Positions 1-11,782 of a stretch of 64,000 nucleotides of DNA are shown here, in pieces. The stretch lies in NCBI GenBank assembly GCA_002105175.1, contig MCGE01000017.1:558001-622000 (forward strand), given 5' to 3'. Position 1 is the stretch's first letter. Every line of letters begins with the position of its first letter. Source of the DNA: Absidia repens (taxonomy: Eukaryota; Mucoromycota; Mucoromycetes; Mucorales; Cunninghamellaceae). The notes below the pieces were generated by a model. It searched no databases and was not told where the DNA came from. It saw nothing but the letters and a program-made list of their open reading frames with translations. The translations under genes were made by a program, and so were the position numbers.

Positions 1-290
1 AAAACAACACCTCTGCAAATTAGCTAATTTTACTGCAAGCTATCAATCCCTAGTCAATGCCTTCGGATATAAATTTTACTTTTTCTCAAGATAAGCTTTC
101 TTAATATTTCCGTTCGAAAAAAAACCTGATATATTTTGCTCTGATATCTATAAAAAAGGTGAGTTGGAAATCATGAAAAACAAAATTTCCCTTTCTTGAT
201 CTTTTTTTTCCTACCCTGTTCTTCTAGTGACGAAGTAAAAAAGAAAAAAATATATAAAAAGAAACAAGAAAAGGAAAAGAATAGAAAAAG

Positions 291-1884
291 ATGTCCCATC
301 TTCATTTACCAGGCATGCGATATAATCAATCCTCAAATGATGATGCTGTACTTTTGGATCAACAGCCACAAGACCCGGCGGCACACTCCATGATGGAAAA
401 GGATGTTATGCGTTTATTACCCCCGACATGGAAAGCGTCGAAAGAGAGTGCGGGTAACCATGGAGGAGGAGGAGGAGGGATGAACTCGGGATTTTATCCG
501 GGGACGGACTTTGGTCAATCTTTTGACGGATTTCGCGTGCGACCACATATGCAAGCTTTTCAACAAGAACATGCGCATTACCCTGCTCTTCAACCACAGC
601 AGCAGCAACCACAGCAGCAGCAAGCACAGCACAATGTCTCGCATCAGCCCTTTTCCTCAGCAAATTACTCATCTCCAATGTTTTATAATAATAACGATAA
701 TGGTAACAACAATGTGTACTTCCAACAACCGCCACCTCCCCCATCTGCTCCAGCACAACAGCATAATCAAAGAGAGGCAATTTTAACAGAAGTATTGAAA
801 CCCCGTCCTATGCGCAAACGTAGACGGCCACCTCATTCGTATGCTTCCTTGATAGCACAAGCTATATTGACATCTCAAGAGCAAAAGATGACTCTACGTG
901 AAATATACGAGTGGGTTCAAACAAGATATCCCCACCTATACGAATCAAATGAGACGGGTTGGCAGGTAAAAACATAAAAAAAAAAAAAATGTGACCAATC
1001 AGAATTTAGAAGATTTTGGTCCTGAACCTATTTTTTTTTCTTCCTTATTTCTTCGACTATCAACAATTGGCGTCTTTCCATTTCTTTCGATATTTATTTA
1101 ATTAACATGTCATATAAAGAACACTATACGTCACAATCTATCACTCAATCGCTGCTTTCGGAAATTACCTAGATCACAGGACAATGGCAAAAAAGGCACC
1201 AAAGGTGGATACTGGACTGTTGATGTGGATCAATTAAACAACACCAATTTTGGCCGACAGATATTGGACAGCGGATTTTTGGGAAGTATTGAATACTGGC
1301 ATCAAGAGCAAGAACAACAACAGCAACAAATGCGTCAAGTATTGACACCTTCGACAAGCACCAGCACTAGTACATCGTCCATTAGCCAATTGTCCAGCAG
1401 CCGATCGTCAGCGTCAGATGGCAGAGCGAGCACCGCTGCAAACAATATTCAGCAACAACCGCAGCAAATGGATCAAGGGCATCAGAGTGTTGAAGAAATC
1501 GACTTCAATAGCTTAGTGCCTTTTTACTCGCCTCAACAACAAGCACGACATTATACCACCGATATGATGGATGCACAACGATCCGCTGGATTTTTCCCAT
1601 CCGATTTGAAACGAACATACGACAATCTTATCTGCAACGGGAATGGTGTCAATGGTAATTCTGATTCAAGCATGACGTCCACAACAAGCTCAAAGACAAG
1701 CTCTGTCCGTGGCGCAACTTCACCTGGATCACCAGAAACAGACCATATGAGTACACCTACCTACCAAGCTTTGCACCACTTTCACCACCAACACCGACAA
1801 CAGCAACAACAGCAAAATACAAAGATAGACAAGGATTCCTTATTGAACCCTTCATTGATGCGTGTAAACAATATCCTCAATTAG
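291..1884 (+). CDS. Forkhead (winged-helix) transcription factor
   Basis: Two exons, 291-965 and 1120-1884, give 479 aa; the 154-nt intron (GTAAAA...AAAG) is phase 0 and lies inside the DNA-binding domain. The forkhead domain spans about residues 180-265. It starts at [15 protein letters not shown], and across the splice the recognition helix reads [13 protein letters not shown], followed by the wing [12 protein letters not shown]. Forkhead proteins are nuclear DNA-binding regulators; in fungi they control cell-cycle and developmental genes. No FHA domain is visible, so it resembles Hcm1/Sep1-type rather than Fkh1/2- or Fhl1-type proteins (inference). Both flanks are low complexity: Gly and Gln runs before the domain, Gln/Ser/Thr after it. 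The ATG at 291 is the first in frame after an A-rich leader. The family is certain; the orthologue is not. Confidence 0.9.
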
Positions 1885-2888
1885 TGTGATCTCTCTACCT
1901 CTCCTTTTTCCATATTTTACCCATAGTTTTCTTTCCTTTTTCTATCCCTCCCTTCCCCCACCCACCCCACCTCCCATTTTTACCCCTAGTAGCTTTATTT
2001 TACATTATACATTGTGATTTTTCTTTTTTTTTTTTTGAATTTTTATGTTTGTTATATTTCTTCCATCATACATTGTGTCTTCACTTCCCCAATAAAAACA
2101 CAGCTTCGCTAGGCACTAACCCTGCCCCTGCTCTATTCCATTAATTTATTATGTCATGGTCTTTTGCTTTATTTTATACAATGCAATGCAATATAATTCA
2201 TTCTTTTTGTTTTATCATACAAAATGTGTACAGTTTTGATATCAGATGGGGGGTTTTTTTTTTTTTTTTTTTTTGGAACATGAAGATAAATGGATTTATT
2301 TGGTCTAAAATGTACATGTAGGTGTAAATATCATATAAAATAACATTGATATTATATAACTAACATCTGGAACAAAAAAGTATATGTATTGAAGAGGGGG
2401 GGGGGACAATAAAAAGAGGGGGGACAAGACTACAACTAGTTGGGTACAGGGAATATACTGGGAATATAGATAAAGATATACAGTATAGATATATGATACA
2501 ACGGGGATGTGGGATGATACTAAGCTATAATTCTTTTTCAATGACTTGATTTTTATTTCATAATTCAGATATGACAGCTTTATGCCTTCGCCAGTATAGG
2601 GGATACCTTTGGAGTTTGCCAGCCAACATGCCAAAAAAAAAAAAAAGTTAGATACAATCTAATGGCCCACATTCTAATTGATATATTTCTCTACAAACCA
2701 TTACCAAGCATTCCAAAGTCATACTGTTCAAAAGATGATTGATTTTAAAATATATGTAAATAAATGACGAATATAAAGTACTAGTACTAATAAATAAAAA
2801 TGAGTATAAAACACTATATGTATGTATATGAGATATCTAAGGGTGTGTATTTTTTTTTTTTTTTGGGGGGGGAGAAGGAGGAGGAGCG
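1885..2888. other. Intergenic region between convergent genes
   Basis: This holds the 3' flanks of the forkhead gene (+) and the potassium-channel gene (-). It contains C/T-rich 3' UTR, a poly(A) signal at 2091-2096, T tracts near 2020 and 2257-2273, and A/G-rich stretches on the + strand towards 2880. I see no credible coding sequence. Confidence 0.6.
2091..2096 (+). terminator. AATAAA poly(A) signal of the forkhead gene
   Basis: A canonical AATAAA lies about 210 nt after the forkhead stop codon, preceded by T-rich sequence. Confidence 0.55.
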
Positions 2889-5800
2889 CTATCTAGTGGC
2901 CAAAACATAAATATTGTCATTGGACCGGAGGATCAACGAGGGTACCGGGTTGGCGTATACAAAAGGCAATTCATTTCCCATGTCTTCGTCAGGTGCACGG
3001 AACAAACCCATGGCAAGGATGCCATGATCCAACAAGAGGGCATCAAACAAATTGGCAAACGTTATTCCCACAAAAGCATCAGGCATAGGGATAGATGTCA
3101 GATGAGGAGCATGCATTGAGGCGGTCGACAGGGTCGATATATCTTCAGTGATGGCATCCGCATGATAGGCAGGTCCAGGCATCCCACATAGCGCCTTGAT
3201 GATTGATACAATATCCGGTTTGTAGAACGTTTGGCTTAATAACACATTACTGATCAAACTATCCACCACCACTTCACCCGCTGCATAAGCCGGAGTATAA
3301 AACACATCGATTTCTTCTGCCACATCTTTTCCCTGAAGCAATTGCATGAATCGAATGTTGGATTTTTCATCTTAAAAGAAAATAATTAGTGTCAAAGTTT
3401 TTTGTTAACCATTCCCATGATTATTCAACTTACTGAGGTTTACAATACGGAACATATCAAGTTTCTGTTCAGGCATGAGTAGATCCATAAGGTGGCTTGT
3501 CATACTGCGAAGCAAAACAATGAGTAACCCGGTACTTATTTCTTTTCCTTTCTTCCCCAAAGCTATCACTTACATTGCAGCGCTATCAGAGTTTTTTTCA
3601 TAGTTTCCATTTGATTCTTTTTCACTGGATATGAAATTAAAAAATTCATTGAATTTTTTCAATCATTGCAATCCCAAACTGTGTCTTACCTCATCACTAC
3701 CACCTGCTGGGCGTGCTTGACACCGGCTCGTAAAAGATCGTCCGGATATCTAGAATTTCCCTGCAAAACCAAATACAGGATTAGAATATAATCTTCCCAA
3801 TGTTTACCCCTCCCTAATCTTTCACAGGCTCTACTACTTACGACCATAAAATAAAGCTTTGGAAATCGGTTGAGCAGTTCAAACATTTTGGGTTTTGGTG
3901 GAGCGTTGCACAAAATAACAATGTCCCGAAGATCGCTTTTCTTCAGGTACGGTGACCTACAAAAAAATAGAAAAAAATAGATAAAAAGAGAGAAAGGGGC
4001 AATGTAAATAACATAACCATTACCCTCGTGAATTCTTCTTCACTTGCTCCCCTCTTTTTTTTTCTTTTTTTTTTTTTTTTTACCTTAAATTGTAAATAAA
4101 TTTGAAGATGTTGGTAACCTTTTCTTGTAGACAAACCAAAATGTGCCCATGTAAGCCATCTGCAGATTCAATTACAACGTCGGGAAGATCTACCGGATGA
4201 TCCAAAAGATAACATAATGGTAAAGATGGCTCTGCGGTTTTGGGTTGATCTTGGTCATACGCCTGTCCCAGTCGAGCAATCAAGGTACGACTGCCTGTCA
4301 ATAAAGCGTGTCGAGTGGATGGTAATTTGACAATCCGATAGCCATGGTTATGGGGTCGTGAAGAGGAGGACGACATTGAATGAGATGAGTAAACAGATGA
4401 AGTGCCGGTGGAGTTGGAACGTCTTGTCAGGATGGGTGGCCTAATAACTGCCGTCGCTGATTGTGAAGTTTTATTCGCAGAAATAGTGTTGCTGATTGGC
4501 TGAGGAGCTACTGGTGCTGATGGCGATGATACTGATGCCTGTTGTTGCACTTTTATCATGGGTGACGGTAATTGGAAGACTGGTGTCGTGAGTGATTCTT
4601 TCATCGATTGTTCCATTTGGTCGCTTAAAAGGAGCTGTGTTGTATTGCTTCGGAAGAGTGGTGCTGGTGAATGAGGTCGAGTAATACGGGAGTTCCGCAT
4701 TGCATGAATTGCTTGCCACGCATAGACCGAGTTCTATAGTAGTCCAATCACCAAAAGCCCACGGTGAATACTCAAATGTCAATTGTTCAAATTTGCAGTC
4801 TTTTTTAACTTACCATTTTCCTGATGTCACGCACTTCCTTTGGACTTTCAGCCATATATACACATAGATCACCTTCTTTGATGACATAATAATGACGAGG
4901 GTTTAGTAAGATTTCGTACCGAGAGGAATTTTCCATTTTCGTTTTGACGGCAAATAGGATAACTTGACACTCTTTGTATACCACCTATAAAGTAAAAGGA
5001 AAATGAGTCAAACACAGAAGGGGAGTAGCGTGGATAATGAAGATTTTTACTTACCCATGAAGCATCAGCAAACGTTACACCGATCAAACATTTTGCAGCG
5101 GCAGCAGTATATATTTCATTGCAAGACCCATCATCATATTGAGCCTGCCAGGATTCATCATAGCGGTTCATGGGTTGTCGCTGATGTAAGAGATTTGTCA
5201 ACAAAGTAGACACACCACGGCAACGACAATTCATTGCCAAAAGATATTGCTTGAATTCGCCAACGCATATAATTTCTTCAGCCACCTTTTGGTAAATAGC
5301 CGTACTTGGGGATAAATTGTAGGTATAGATCGGTACTTTGTGGACCACAGTAAAACAGTAGAGCGACCATAACCGGACAGTATTGCGTTCATCTTCCTTG
5401 GAATGATCTTGCGCATTGTCATCTATAAAATCAAAAGCGGTAACGCATTCAGTTAGTTCCAAAAATGCTCACACAAACATCATTTTAATTTGTCTCCACA
5501 CACCTGATATCGTGAATATTGCTTTTGCATATCGAGCCCTCTGTACATCAAAGGAAAGAAAAAGACAGTAAGAAGGTGATACATACCCCCTTTTTTAATT
5601 TCCCTTCAGCACTACTTACCACACGTATCAATGTATCCTCATTCTTGTTTTTAAAAAAAAAAGAGAAGGATATCAGTTCGTGAATACTCATTTTATTCTA
5701 TAATTCCTTTGTTTTTTCTTACCAAAACAGACCCATGCAAAAATTGGATTCGATGTCCCCACATTGAATTTCGTTCCATCAACTTCAGTTCTTCGGTAGG

Positions 5801-8078
5801 AGGATTGACATCAAGGAAGATGACGTTCAGATGAGATTCGGCATGTTCCTAATAATAAATTGAATAGAATGAGATCAATTGCGCTTATCAAGACTTGCCC
5901 TCTTCTCTTTTTCTTTTGTCAATTACGCGATCCAAAAATCCACTCAAAATGTCGTTGACTTGTTCTGGTCGAAAGGATCCAACAATTAATATAAAAGGTA
6001 GTGATCCTTTACTAACATGACCGCCACCATCTAGATGATATATAAATAGAAAGAAAACAGAGTACGGTCAATAACTGTCATCAATCCAAGAAGGTTCTAT
6101 TTTAAATTCTACTGTACCATACCATTGCGCTTTTGCAGAGTTCTTGCAACATCAGTCAATAAACTTGGTAGGACAGCCAAAGCAATTACAATCAGAGTCA
6201 TCATCACCACTCGACTTCCTTCTGTTCTTGGAGTGATGTCTATATAAAAAGAAAAAGAAGGTCATGAGGCTTTTTCTTGATTTGCCTGGTTTAATTTCAT
6301 TTTGATTCTTACCACCATATCCCACTGTAGACAATGTGACCATCACCACGTATCTGTTAAAGAAAAAAATTAAACCAATCAGTATTCCAATGAAAAAAAA
6401 AAGAGAGAGAGAGAGATTCTAAAGCCTAATAAATCATCTTACAATGAGTCAAGTATAGAGTAACTGACACCAGCGAAGGTCGCTTCACAATATTGAAATG
6501 CCGACATCCCGTTGTATAACAGTACCATCAGGGTACAAATCAGGTGAATCAACTTGGATTTCAGTGGATCAATCACCTTATCTATAGATAAAAAGGTTAG
6601 TAAATAATATCCCCGCATTTTATCCATTGCTGAGTAACACAGCTTACCAGTCATTTGCAGATTAGTTCTAATCTTCATTACACTTTTGATTCGAAGTAAA
6701 AGCACCCAACTCCTCAAAAAATATGGCACTAATGAAAATAAAAAAGCACGCATGTCGATCAGTTAAAAAGTATACTGACGCGATTTTCATGCATACATGG
6801 ATATCTTTTTTTTTTTTTTTTTTTTTTTACTTCTTACCATAAAGGTATTGACCATAATGGATAAAGTTTGAGAGAATCAAAGGGACGGAGGTCAACAGTT
6901 CAATGCAACATCGAAAGCTAAAGAGGACGGAGAGAGGATGACCAATCATGGCGACACCTGCAATAAATAAAAACAAGAGAATAAGGTTCATGGCCATTTT
7001 ACCAATGTAATGTAAGTGCTTACGCATAATGAAGGAACCCAAGTCCCAAATAGACAATACTTGACAAAATCGCCACAAGTCGTAGGAACGCCATTTGTAA
7101 AGCCACGGAGGATCTAAATCTACGTCTGATTCTTGCTTCATTTCCACCAAATACATTAGACAAAAGATAAAGTCCACCATCATATCGAAGTTGACCTACA
7201 ATGATAGAGAGAAGGGGAATATACATGTGATATCAGTAATCATCATCATCATCATCATCATCATCAGTGCGACTAGAATAAAACTATGACCGATGGTTCT
7301 AATCCAAAAACAGCCCTGCACCATCGCCATGATTATTATTATTATTTTAGACTTACAAATAAAATGATATTTCGATTGCATAACATGGATTGTCGTATTG
7401 CTGATAGACGTTCGTCATGTTTGAAGGAGGATATGATTTGATTAAAGGGCGACACTTCGGTGTTTTCGTCTCTATGGTAAAATAATCAGCAACCGCCAGT
7501 AAGATCTCCTATGTAAACCCTTAAAAAATGACTATATTTATTATTATTACCTTGCCACCTTGCGGCCAGTTCGATATTTTGATCGGACAGTGCTAAGGTT
7601 GACCGTATTCTTCTTCGTAAACCATTGATCAATACTACTACGGTGACTGGTGGAGTCGATTACTTCTTGAGCTCTTAATGAAAATTGGTTAGCCTGTTTG
7701 CCTTACTATTTTTAGTTAAAACACTTACTTTGGGTCCAAGGCAGGTAAAACAAGTTCCATATTTTCTTCTAAATCGTTTGTTATTGAGTCGGTAGTGCTC
7801 ACACGGAGGACGTTCGATAGGCGACTGGCCAGTTTAGGACGGTGGTGCTGTTGAAGTCTTCTTTGTTTGCGTTTTGCAAGTCTACTGCTACTGTTGCTAT
7901 AAGACTCATCGACATCGCTGCTGCCTCTAGACGAGCATTCTTCTTGGGATCGACTACCGTTTGTTGCCTTCCGTTGAGAATAAGATAAGGGTGACGAAGT
8001 TATACATCCATAGTTGATTGGTGTCGTACTGTTGTTGTATAGTAGATTTTCTTCATCGTCTTCTGGAAAAGAAGGCAT
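2889..8078 (-). CDS. Slo/BK-type potassium channel with RCK domains
   Basis: Twenty-one exons join in frame to 1175 aa: 8078-7729, 7673-7551, 7471-7357, 7195-7024, 6957-6838, 6728-6648, 6581-6443, 6353-6313, 6239-6123, 6030-5927, 5848-5723, 5643-5620 (24-nt microexon), 5540-5504, 5422-5055, 4984-4814, 4733-4084, 3956-3842, 3760-3690, 3624-3574, 3504-3434, 3370-2889. Splicing rebuilds the K+ selectivity filter VTLSTVGYGDITP across exons 8 and 9. Two RCK-type halves follow: LPFILIVGSFRPEQ / NVIFLDVNPP and, later, DLRDIVILCNAPPKP. The block EFKQYLLAMNCRCRGVSTLL matches the Slo family. The protein should form a plasma- or internal-membrane K+ channel gated through a cytosolic ring. The S4-like segment (VPYFLRSWVLLLRIKSV) has few positive charges, no acidic Ca2+ bowl is seen after RCK2, and a Ser-rich linker separates the RCK halves. 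Ligand and voltage dependence therefore cannot be stated. The earliest membrane segments are less certain. Confidence 0.88.
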
Positions 8079-8450
8079 CGCCTTTTGGTATAGTGATATC
8101 TGGTTCGATAAGAAAAATATATAAACTAAAAAGAAAAGAATAAGGAAAATAGTCTAAATCCCTCCAAAAAAAATGCATTTGAATTTCAAATGCCGCCCAG
8201 ATCAAGGTGCACATCACACTGACTGACAAGATAAGAGAATATCAATAACAAAGTTTAGATGTTTTAGTTGTTTGGTAATATTTTTATGATTGGACATCTT
8301 TTATCAGCATTCAATATCCAGGTTTTCGCAGCCACCAGTGTAACCGTCAAACCGTCAAATCTCGGGGAACAGGGAAGACTGAAAAAGGCCTCTTGATTTT
8401 TCTTTCCCCGATCTGATATTTTTTCCCACCATTTCTTTCTTCTTCCAACC
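8079..8450. promoter_or_regulatory. Divergent promoter region, K+ channel / MOCS1A
   Basis: These 372 nt separate the start codons of the channel gene (-) and MOCS1A (+). The stretch is AT-rich with T/C-rich leader sequence just before the MOCS1A ATG. I recognise no specific binding site. Confidence 0.5.
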
Positions 8451-9792
8451 ATGATATTATGTCGCCTTTACTTATCACGAACTTCTCTCCAGACCAAATT
8501 GAATCTGAAGGTAATAAAAGCAACTTTATTCAACTTTCGAGCGTCCACTTACAACTTGTTTATATATGACCCCCTTAGTCACCTAATCTTAGATCCTCTC
8601 TGCCACGCTTTTACTCCACCAGGCCCGTTTCTGAAAACCTTATTGATACCTTTGATCGGCAACATACCTATTTACGAATATCTCTTACAGAACGGTGCAA
8701 TTTGCGATGTAAGTACAGTGCTTTTGTAATAGTCATGTATGTGATGATTCATTAACTTGTTCTTGTTGTTGTTATGACAACATAACTAACTTAGGTACTT
8801 ATTGTATGCCAGAAGAAGGTGTGCCTCTGACACAATCACAGCAACTGCTAACGACGGATGAAATCTTAACCTTGGCTGAATTGTTTGTACGTCAAGGGGT
8901 AACGAAAATAAGGCTTACAGGTGGTGAACCAACCGTGCGACCGGATATTACGAAGATCATTCAAGGTATTGGGCAACTCAAGTCACAAGGGTTACAAAGT
9001 CTGGGAATCACTACGAATGGTGTTGCTTTGAAACGAAAACTACCAGATTTTTATGATGCTGGATTGGATTCACTCAATGTTAGTTTAGATACTTTGGATC
9101 CGGCCATGTTTCAGATCATGACAAGAAGAAAAGGTAACAGGAATTTGATGATAATGATGATGATGACAATTTCCAACTGACTGATTTCTTTTTCAGGATT
9201 TGACAAAGTGATGGGTGCGTTGGATGAAGCCATCAAGCTAGGTGTGCCGAATGTGAAGATCAACTGTGTAATTATGCGTGGCGTCAATGATGATCAGGTA
9301 CTGGATTTTGTGACGCTTACCAAAACTATGCCTGTGCGTGTGCGATTTATTGAATATATGCCCTTTGATGGAAATCGATGGAAAAAAGAAAAATTGGTAC
9401 CTTATCGGGAATTAGTGGAACGCATCGAAACAAGTTTTGGAACAAAGATGATGAAATGCAAAGATGATGCTCATGATACGACGAAATATTATCAACTTCC
9501 TGGACATATTGGAACTGTGGGATTTATTACTTCAATGACTGATCACTTTTGTCATACTTGCAATCGAATTCGGATCACGGCGGATGGGAATATCAAGGTG
9601 TGTCTTTTTGGAAATGCCGAAGTGTCTTTACGTGATATCCTCAGGAAGAAACAAAGCATGGATGGTGCATATTCAGAGCAAGAATTACTTCATGTCATTG
9701 GTGCTGCCGTTAAGAAGAAGAAAAGGCAACATGCTGGCATGTTTGAATTGGCTTCAAGGAAAAATCGGGCGATGATTTTGATTGGCGGATAG
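8451..9792 (+). CDS. MOCS1A: GTP 3',8-cyclase, mitochondrial (MoaA/MOCS1A)
   Basis: Four exons, 8451-8510, 8579-8708, 8795-9133 and 9197-9792, give 374 aa. This radical-SAM enzyme converts GTP to 3',8-cH2GTP, the first step of molybdenum cofactor synthesis, which in eukaryotes occurs in mitochondria. After splicing the N-terminal cluster motif reads CNLRCTYC (CX3CX2C). The C-terminal second cluster is CX2CX13C within [19 protein letters not shown], and the protein ends in the essential Gly-Gly (ILIGG). Residues 1-36 are Arg/Ser/Leu-rich with RFYSTR, a typical mitochondrial presequence and cleavage region. The MoaC partner lies 320 nt downstream on the same strand. Length and motifs are complete. 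Confidence 0.95.
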
Positions 9793-9873
9793 AATAGCCA
9801 TAGATTATTTTTTTATTTCCTTCCTCTCCTCTTTACCTAACTTTTCTTATTTTATATTTTTTTTATATTACAA

Positions 9874-9907
<34 letters not shown>

Positions 9908-10113
9908 GGACAATATAATGCTTATTAAAATATTTGGCAATGGTCTGTGGTTATTCATTTATACTGATATGCATGTGGATGTTGTTAAGGCATTGACTAA
10001 CCCTCTTTTTTTTATTACTACAAGTTGTAGTTAGAAATACAAGCAAAGTCATCTTCCATCAACAAAGCATTCGCCGGTGGTATTCGTCTGCAACAACAAA
10101 AGGTCACGGCGTT
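9793..10113 (+). other. MOCS1A-MOCS1B spacer with a probable 3' splice site
   Basis: The spacer contains a run of more than 30 T (about 9875-9905). At 9994-10030 there is a branch-like CTAAC, a pyrimidine tract and then AG (10029-10030). Downstream of that AG the frame is open into MOCS1B and reads RNTSKVIFHQQSIRRWYSSA, which looks like a mitochondrial presequence. No in-frame ATG precedes it, so an upstream exon is likely, but I could not locate it. Confidence 0.45.
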
Positions 10114-10638
10114 ATGGACACCTCAGTAGAGCAACAAAGATTGACACATACCGATCCAACAACAGGCGAGGCGCGTATGGTTTCAGTCACAAACAAAGCA
10201 ACAACTAAACGGGAAGCAGTAGCGGAAGGAAGAATTATACTCACCAAATCCGCATTTGATCTTTTGGAGACGAATGAATTGCATACTGCGAAAGGCAACG
10301 TACTAGTAGTGGCTCAAATTGCTGGCATTCAAGCTGCGAAGAATACAAGCCAACTGATACCGTTATGTCATCCATTACTTTTGGGGCTCATTGATGTACG
10401 TCTCTGGTTGGACAAGGACCGATCCTGTGTGGAATGCTCATCGTTGGTGCAAACAAGTGGCAAAACTGGCGTAGAAATGGAAGCTCTGACCGCAACTAGT
10501 GTAGCTCTACTAACTGTTTTTGATATGTGCAAGGCGGCAAGCAAACATATGCGCATTGAAGGTATTCGTGTAGTGGAAAAAAAAGGCGGCAAATCTGGAC
10601 ACTGGCAATGGAATCAAGACAATCAAGAATCATCATAG
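10114..10638 (+). CDS. MOCS1B: Cyclic pyranopterin monophosphate synthase (MoaC/MOCS1B)
   Basis: From the ATG at 10114 the protein is 174 aa and covers the whole MoaC domain. It converts 3',8-cH2GTP to cPMP, the second step of molybdenum cofactor synthesis. Family signatures are visible: MVSVTNKATTKREAVAEG, the LIPLCHPLLL histidine motif, and ALTATSVALLTVFDMCKAAS with the catalytic Asp and Lys region. In-frame sequence upstream of this ATG (from about 10031) is presequence-like, so the true start is probably on an earlier exon and the mature protein mitochondrial. In some ascomycetes (Aspergillus cnxABC) the MoaA and MoaC domains are fused; here a stop codon and spacer separate them. Confidence 0.92.
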   Translation: MDTSVEQQRLTHTDPTTGEARMVSVTNKATTKREAVAEGRIILTKSAFDLLETNELHTAKGNVLVVAQIAGIQAAKNTSQLIPLCHPLLLGLIDVRLWLDKDRSCVECSSLVQTSGKTGVEMEALTATSVALLTVFDMCKAASKHMRIEGIRVVEKKGGKSGHWQWNQDNQESS

Positions 10639-10769
10639 TATAGTATTCCCTCTCCTTCCCCAGCACTAGAATCATGTTTTTAGTTATAGATTCCCCCACC
10701 CCCGCATGTTTTCTTTATTACATTATCAATTCGATACCTTCCCCTTCTTCCCTGTATCTTTTTTATATA

Positions 10770-10775
10770 AATAAA
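10770..10775 (+). terminator. AATAAA poly(A) signal of MOCS1B
   Basis: A canonical signal lies about 130 nt after the MOCS1B stop. It converges with the eS25 signal on the other strand about 45 nt further on. Confidence 0.55.
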
Positions 10776-10818
10776 ACACATATTATTTACAATACACGTC
10801 AAATAAAGTCAAATCTTT

Positions 10819-10824
10819 TTTATT
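10819..10824 (-). terminator. AATAAA poly(A) signal of eS25
   Basis: TTTATT on the + strand reads as AATAAA about 20 nt after the eS25 stop on the minus strand. Confidence 0.5.
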
Positions 10825-10841
10825 CAAAATGAAATACTAAT

Positions 10842-11782
10842 CTATTCTTCGTCAGCATTAGCAGCGGCCTTCTTTTCATCACCAGTGGCACGAGCTACAA
10901 AAAAAAAGGTTAGTTTACTAGATCCAATATCACTCTTCGGTAGCCATATTCCTTCCTATCCTTTATTATCATTAGCACTTACTGTAGATAACTTGAGCGT
11001 GATGGATGGTAAGGGGCTTGATGAGACCTTGAGCAGTGAGTTCCTTGAGAGCGACACGAGCAAGGGAGCCGTTCAACTTGAGACGATCAACCAAGACAGA
11101 TTGACTGATAAGCTTGTAGGTGGGCACTTCCTTGAAGAGACGTTCGTAGGTGGGCTTATCCAAAACAACCATGTTGTTGGCCTTGTCCTTGACCTTCTTA
11201 GCGGACCACTTCTTCTTGGCCTTCTTTCCACCAGAGGAGGAGCTAGGCTTAGCAGCAACGTCTTTCTTAGCCTATCAAAAAAAGAAAAAAAAAAAGGTCA
11301 ATACACCTATGCATAAAAAATGTAGGTTGTGTTGTTGACACCCCGTGTTTGAATAAACGTCTACCACGTCGGAAAAAGATATCGACGAGCATATTATGAT
11401 GTATATGAGTTCAATGAGTATGGCGGGGTTCACTGAAAACAAAACTACGGTTTGATGGTGTTATTGTTGGTTGGAATTGTTGTATTTGATTGCTGTAACA
11501 GTCAATTGTGTCGATGATCAATCGATGACTGGTTGTTATGGATGGATGGATGGATAGTTGGACGGTTGGATGAATGGATGGATGGATGGATGGATGGATG
11601 GAAATATTGAGGATGAGTGCTCCTTTTGAAAATCGATTTGCTGATCCATCTGTTAAATGTGTTGACCATTCGAATATAATCCATCCATTTTCATACATCA
11701 AGTATATCTTCATGTCGATTATTAAACACGGGGTATTTATTCATATTGTAATATTCTAAGTACACTGTTTCCATCTTACCAT
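10842..11782 (-). CDS. RPS25: 40S ribosomal protein eS25
   Basis: Three exons, 11782-11780, 11271-10983 and 10894-10842, give 114 aa. The sequence starts [18 protein letters not shown], continues with the core [20 protein letters not shown] and [20 protein letters not shown], and ends with [19 protein letters not shown]. eS25 is a structural protein of the 40S head. The first exon contributes only the ATG, followed directly by a GTAAGA donor; the 508-nt first intron contains a GGAT tandem repeat on the + strand. An intron right after the start codon is common in fungal ribosomal-protein genes. The remote ATG is inferred from splice sites and frame; the rest is certain. Confidence 0.9.
11522..11601. 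repeat. (GGAT)n microsatellite in eS25 intron 1
   Basis: Imperfect tandem ATGG/GGAT units run about 11538-11601, with an interruption near 11560. The array lies inside the first intron of the eS25 gene. Confidence 0.7.

Noticed and set aside
9700..10113. MOCS1A-MOCS1B fusion by splicing
   Set aside because: No good donor near the MOCS1A C-terminus that would keep the domain intact; kept as two genes with an uncertain 5' end for MOCS1B.
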